Assembly: GCA_027493935.1 (NCBI GenBank)
Contig: JAOSJV010000013.1
Location: 33,936-97,935, forward strand
Direction of reading: 5' to 3'
Source: Burkholderiales bacterium
Lineage (GTDB): Bacteria; Pseudomonadota; Gammaproteobacteria; Burkholderiales; SG8-39
DNA length: 64,000 nucleotides
In this document: piece after piece, positions 63,591 through 64,000 of the stretch
Layout of the letters: each line of letters begins with the position of its first letter
How positions within the stretch are numbered: the first letter of the stretch is position 1
The notes under the pieces: model-generated
Database searches by the model: none
The model's input: the letters and a program-made list of their open reading frames with translations, nothing else
Told to the model about the DNA's origin: nothing
Translations under genes and position numbers: made by a program

Positions 63591-64000
63591 TTGTCCAACC
63601 TGCCCGAGCTGGCGCGCCGCGTCAGCGACGATCTCCGTTCGCGCGTGCACTTCTGCCCCGACACCGGGCAGATCTGGCTGCACGAGCACCGCATGCTGCT
63701 GGTGCACGCCGAGGCGCAGGCGTTGTTGCGCAGGAGCTGATCGACTCGCTGGGCATGCCGCGCGCGCAGGGCCTGCTGATGCGCATGGGCTACGCCTCGG
63801 GGCTGCGCGACGCCGAGCTGGCGCGCACCCGCGCCGAGCACTGCAGCGACATCGAGGCCTTCATGACCGGCCCGCAGCTGCACGCGCTGGAGGGCATCGT
63901 GCAGGTGACGCCGGTGCGGCTGGAGTTCAACCGCGCCGCCGCCACCTTCTACGGCGAGTTCCTGTGGCACAACTCGTGGGAGGGCCAGTGGCACCGCCAC
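63591..64000 (+). CDS. DmpR/PoxR/XylR-type sigma-54 regulator, N-terminal part (frame break near 63725)
   Basis: The first 135 or so residues match the XylR N-terminal sensory domain: RVHFCPDTGQIWLHEHRMLL, ELIDSLGMPRAQGLLMRMGY, ASGLRDAELARTRAE, FMTGPQLHALEGIVQVTPVR and FYGEFLWHNSWEG. DmpR shows the same order (IWLGEQRMLL, GYQSGLKDAELAR, GPQLHALKGMVKV). This domain binds phenols and releases the AAA+ domain. A missing G near 63725 breaks the frame (restored LLRRELIDSLG). The only in-frame start is a TTG at 63591, close to an upstream TAA. The V4R, AAA+ and DNA-binding parts lie beyond the window. It is divergent from the operon. Confidence 0.85.

Noticed and set aside
1..64000. CRISPR array, tRNA or rRNA genes
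   Set aside because: No regularly spaced repeats of 24-40 bp and no tRNA-like cloverleaf words or rRNA-like stretches were noticed by eye; the dispersed repeats are not array-like.

Overview
The window is very GC-rich (roughly 70%) bacterial chromosome with short intergenic gaps, many ATGA/GTGA stop-start overlaps and GTG/TTG starts. Gene content (BPSS1780-family membrane protein, OpgC plus SGNH pair, DUF3301, a phenol/phenylphosphate cluster with a DmpR-type regulator) points to a betaproteobacterium of the Burkholderiales/Rhodocyclales kind. No rRNA, tRNA, CRISPR array, integrase or transposase gene was recognised. This placement is inferred from protein families, not from a marker gene.

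Layout. 1-1956 (minus): start of what looks like a MoxR-type envelope operon (BPSS1780 protein, RDD protein, SpoIIM-like protein, continuing off the left edge). 2201-10009: mostly plus-strand housekeeping and transport genes (ankyrin protein, MaoC hydratase, DUF3301, ferredoxin-NADP reductase, lipoprotein, GlsB-like protein, MFS, esterase, bile-acid:sodium symporter family). 10065-16087: molybdopterin oxidoreductase, OpgC and SGNH hydrolase, GDT1-type Mn exporter, ArfB. 16092-18999: accessory patch with a LysE remnant, a ThsB-like TIR protein, a small zinc-ribbon membrane protein, a thioredoxin-fold isomerase and an MliC-like lipoprotein. 19093-24697: MFS, acyl-CoA ligase, FmdE-like and YdcF-like proteins. 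24827-33416: a coherent envelope/polyamine-like cluster (two spermidine-synthase homologues, SPFH-SHOCT protein, DUF4178 protein, DUF350 protein, TAT-exported flavin amine-oxidase-like protein, zinc-ribbon protein). 33678-46163: aldolase-like gene, two secreted proteins, tandem exported methyltransferases with an APC permease, two PYROXD2-like flavoproteins, a GcvT-like protein, an Old Yellow Enzyme with a fibronectin-III tail, and SDR plus PanB. 46349-55999: D-threonine-aldolase-like enzyme, three MFS transporters, a DegP-like pseudoprotease, a YSC84 protein, an exported intradiol dioxygenase and a metallophosphatase.

The most informative block is 55927-64000. A minus-strand operon encodes phenylphosphate synthase homologues PpsA and PpsB, a UbiD-family (de)carboxylase resembling phenylphosphate carboxylase, an UPF0261/Tm-1-like protein, a Nudix hydrolase and a CBS-domain protein that fits PpsC. 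Diverging from it is the start of a DmpR/PoxR/XylR-type regulator. The 425-bp gap between them carries a good sigma-54 promoter (GG-N10-GC) and two inverted repeats resembling DmpR/XylR activator sites. Together these read as an aromatic-inducible anaerobic phenol activation operon.

A strong caveat runs through the window: at least twenty clear single-base frame breaks interrupt otherwise intact genes, usually by one extra or missing G or C in a short run. They look like consensus-sequence errors in a draft assembly rather than mass pseudogenisation. I give gene spans across these breaks and state where each lies. Several families of short dispersed repeats also occur between genes and in a few cases supply the 3' end of a coding sequence.
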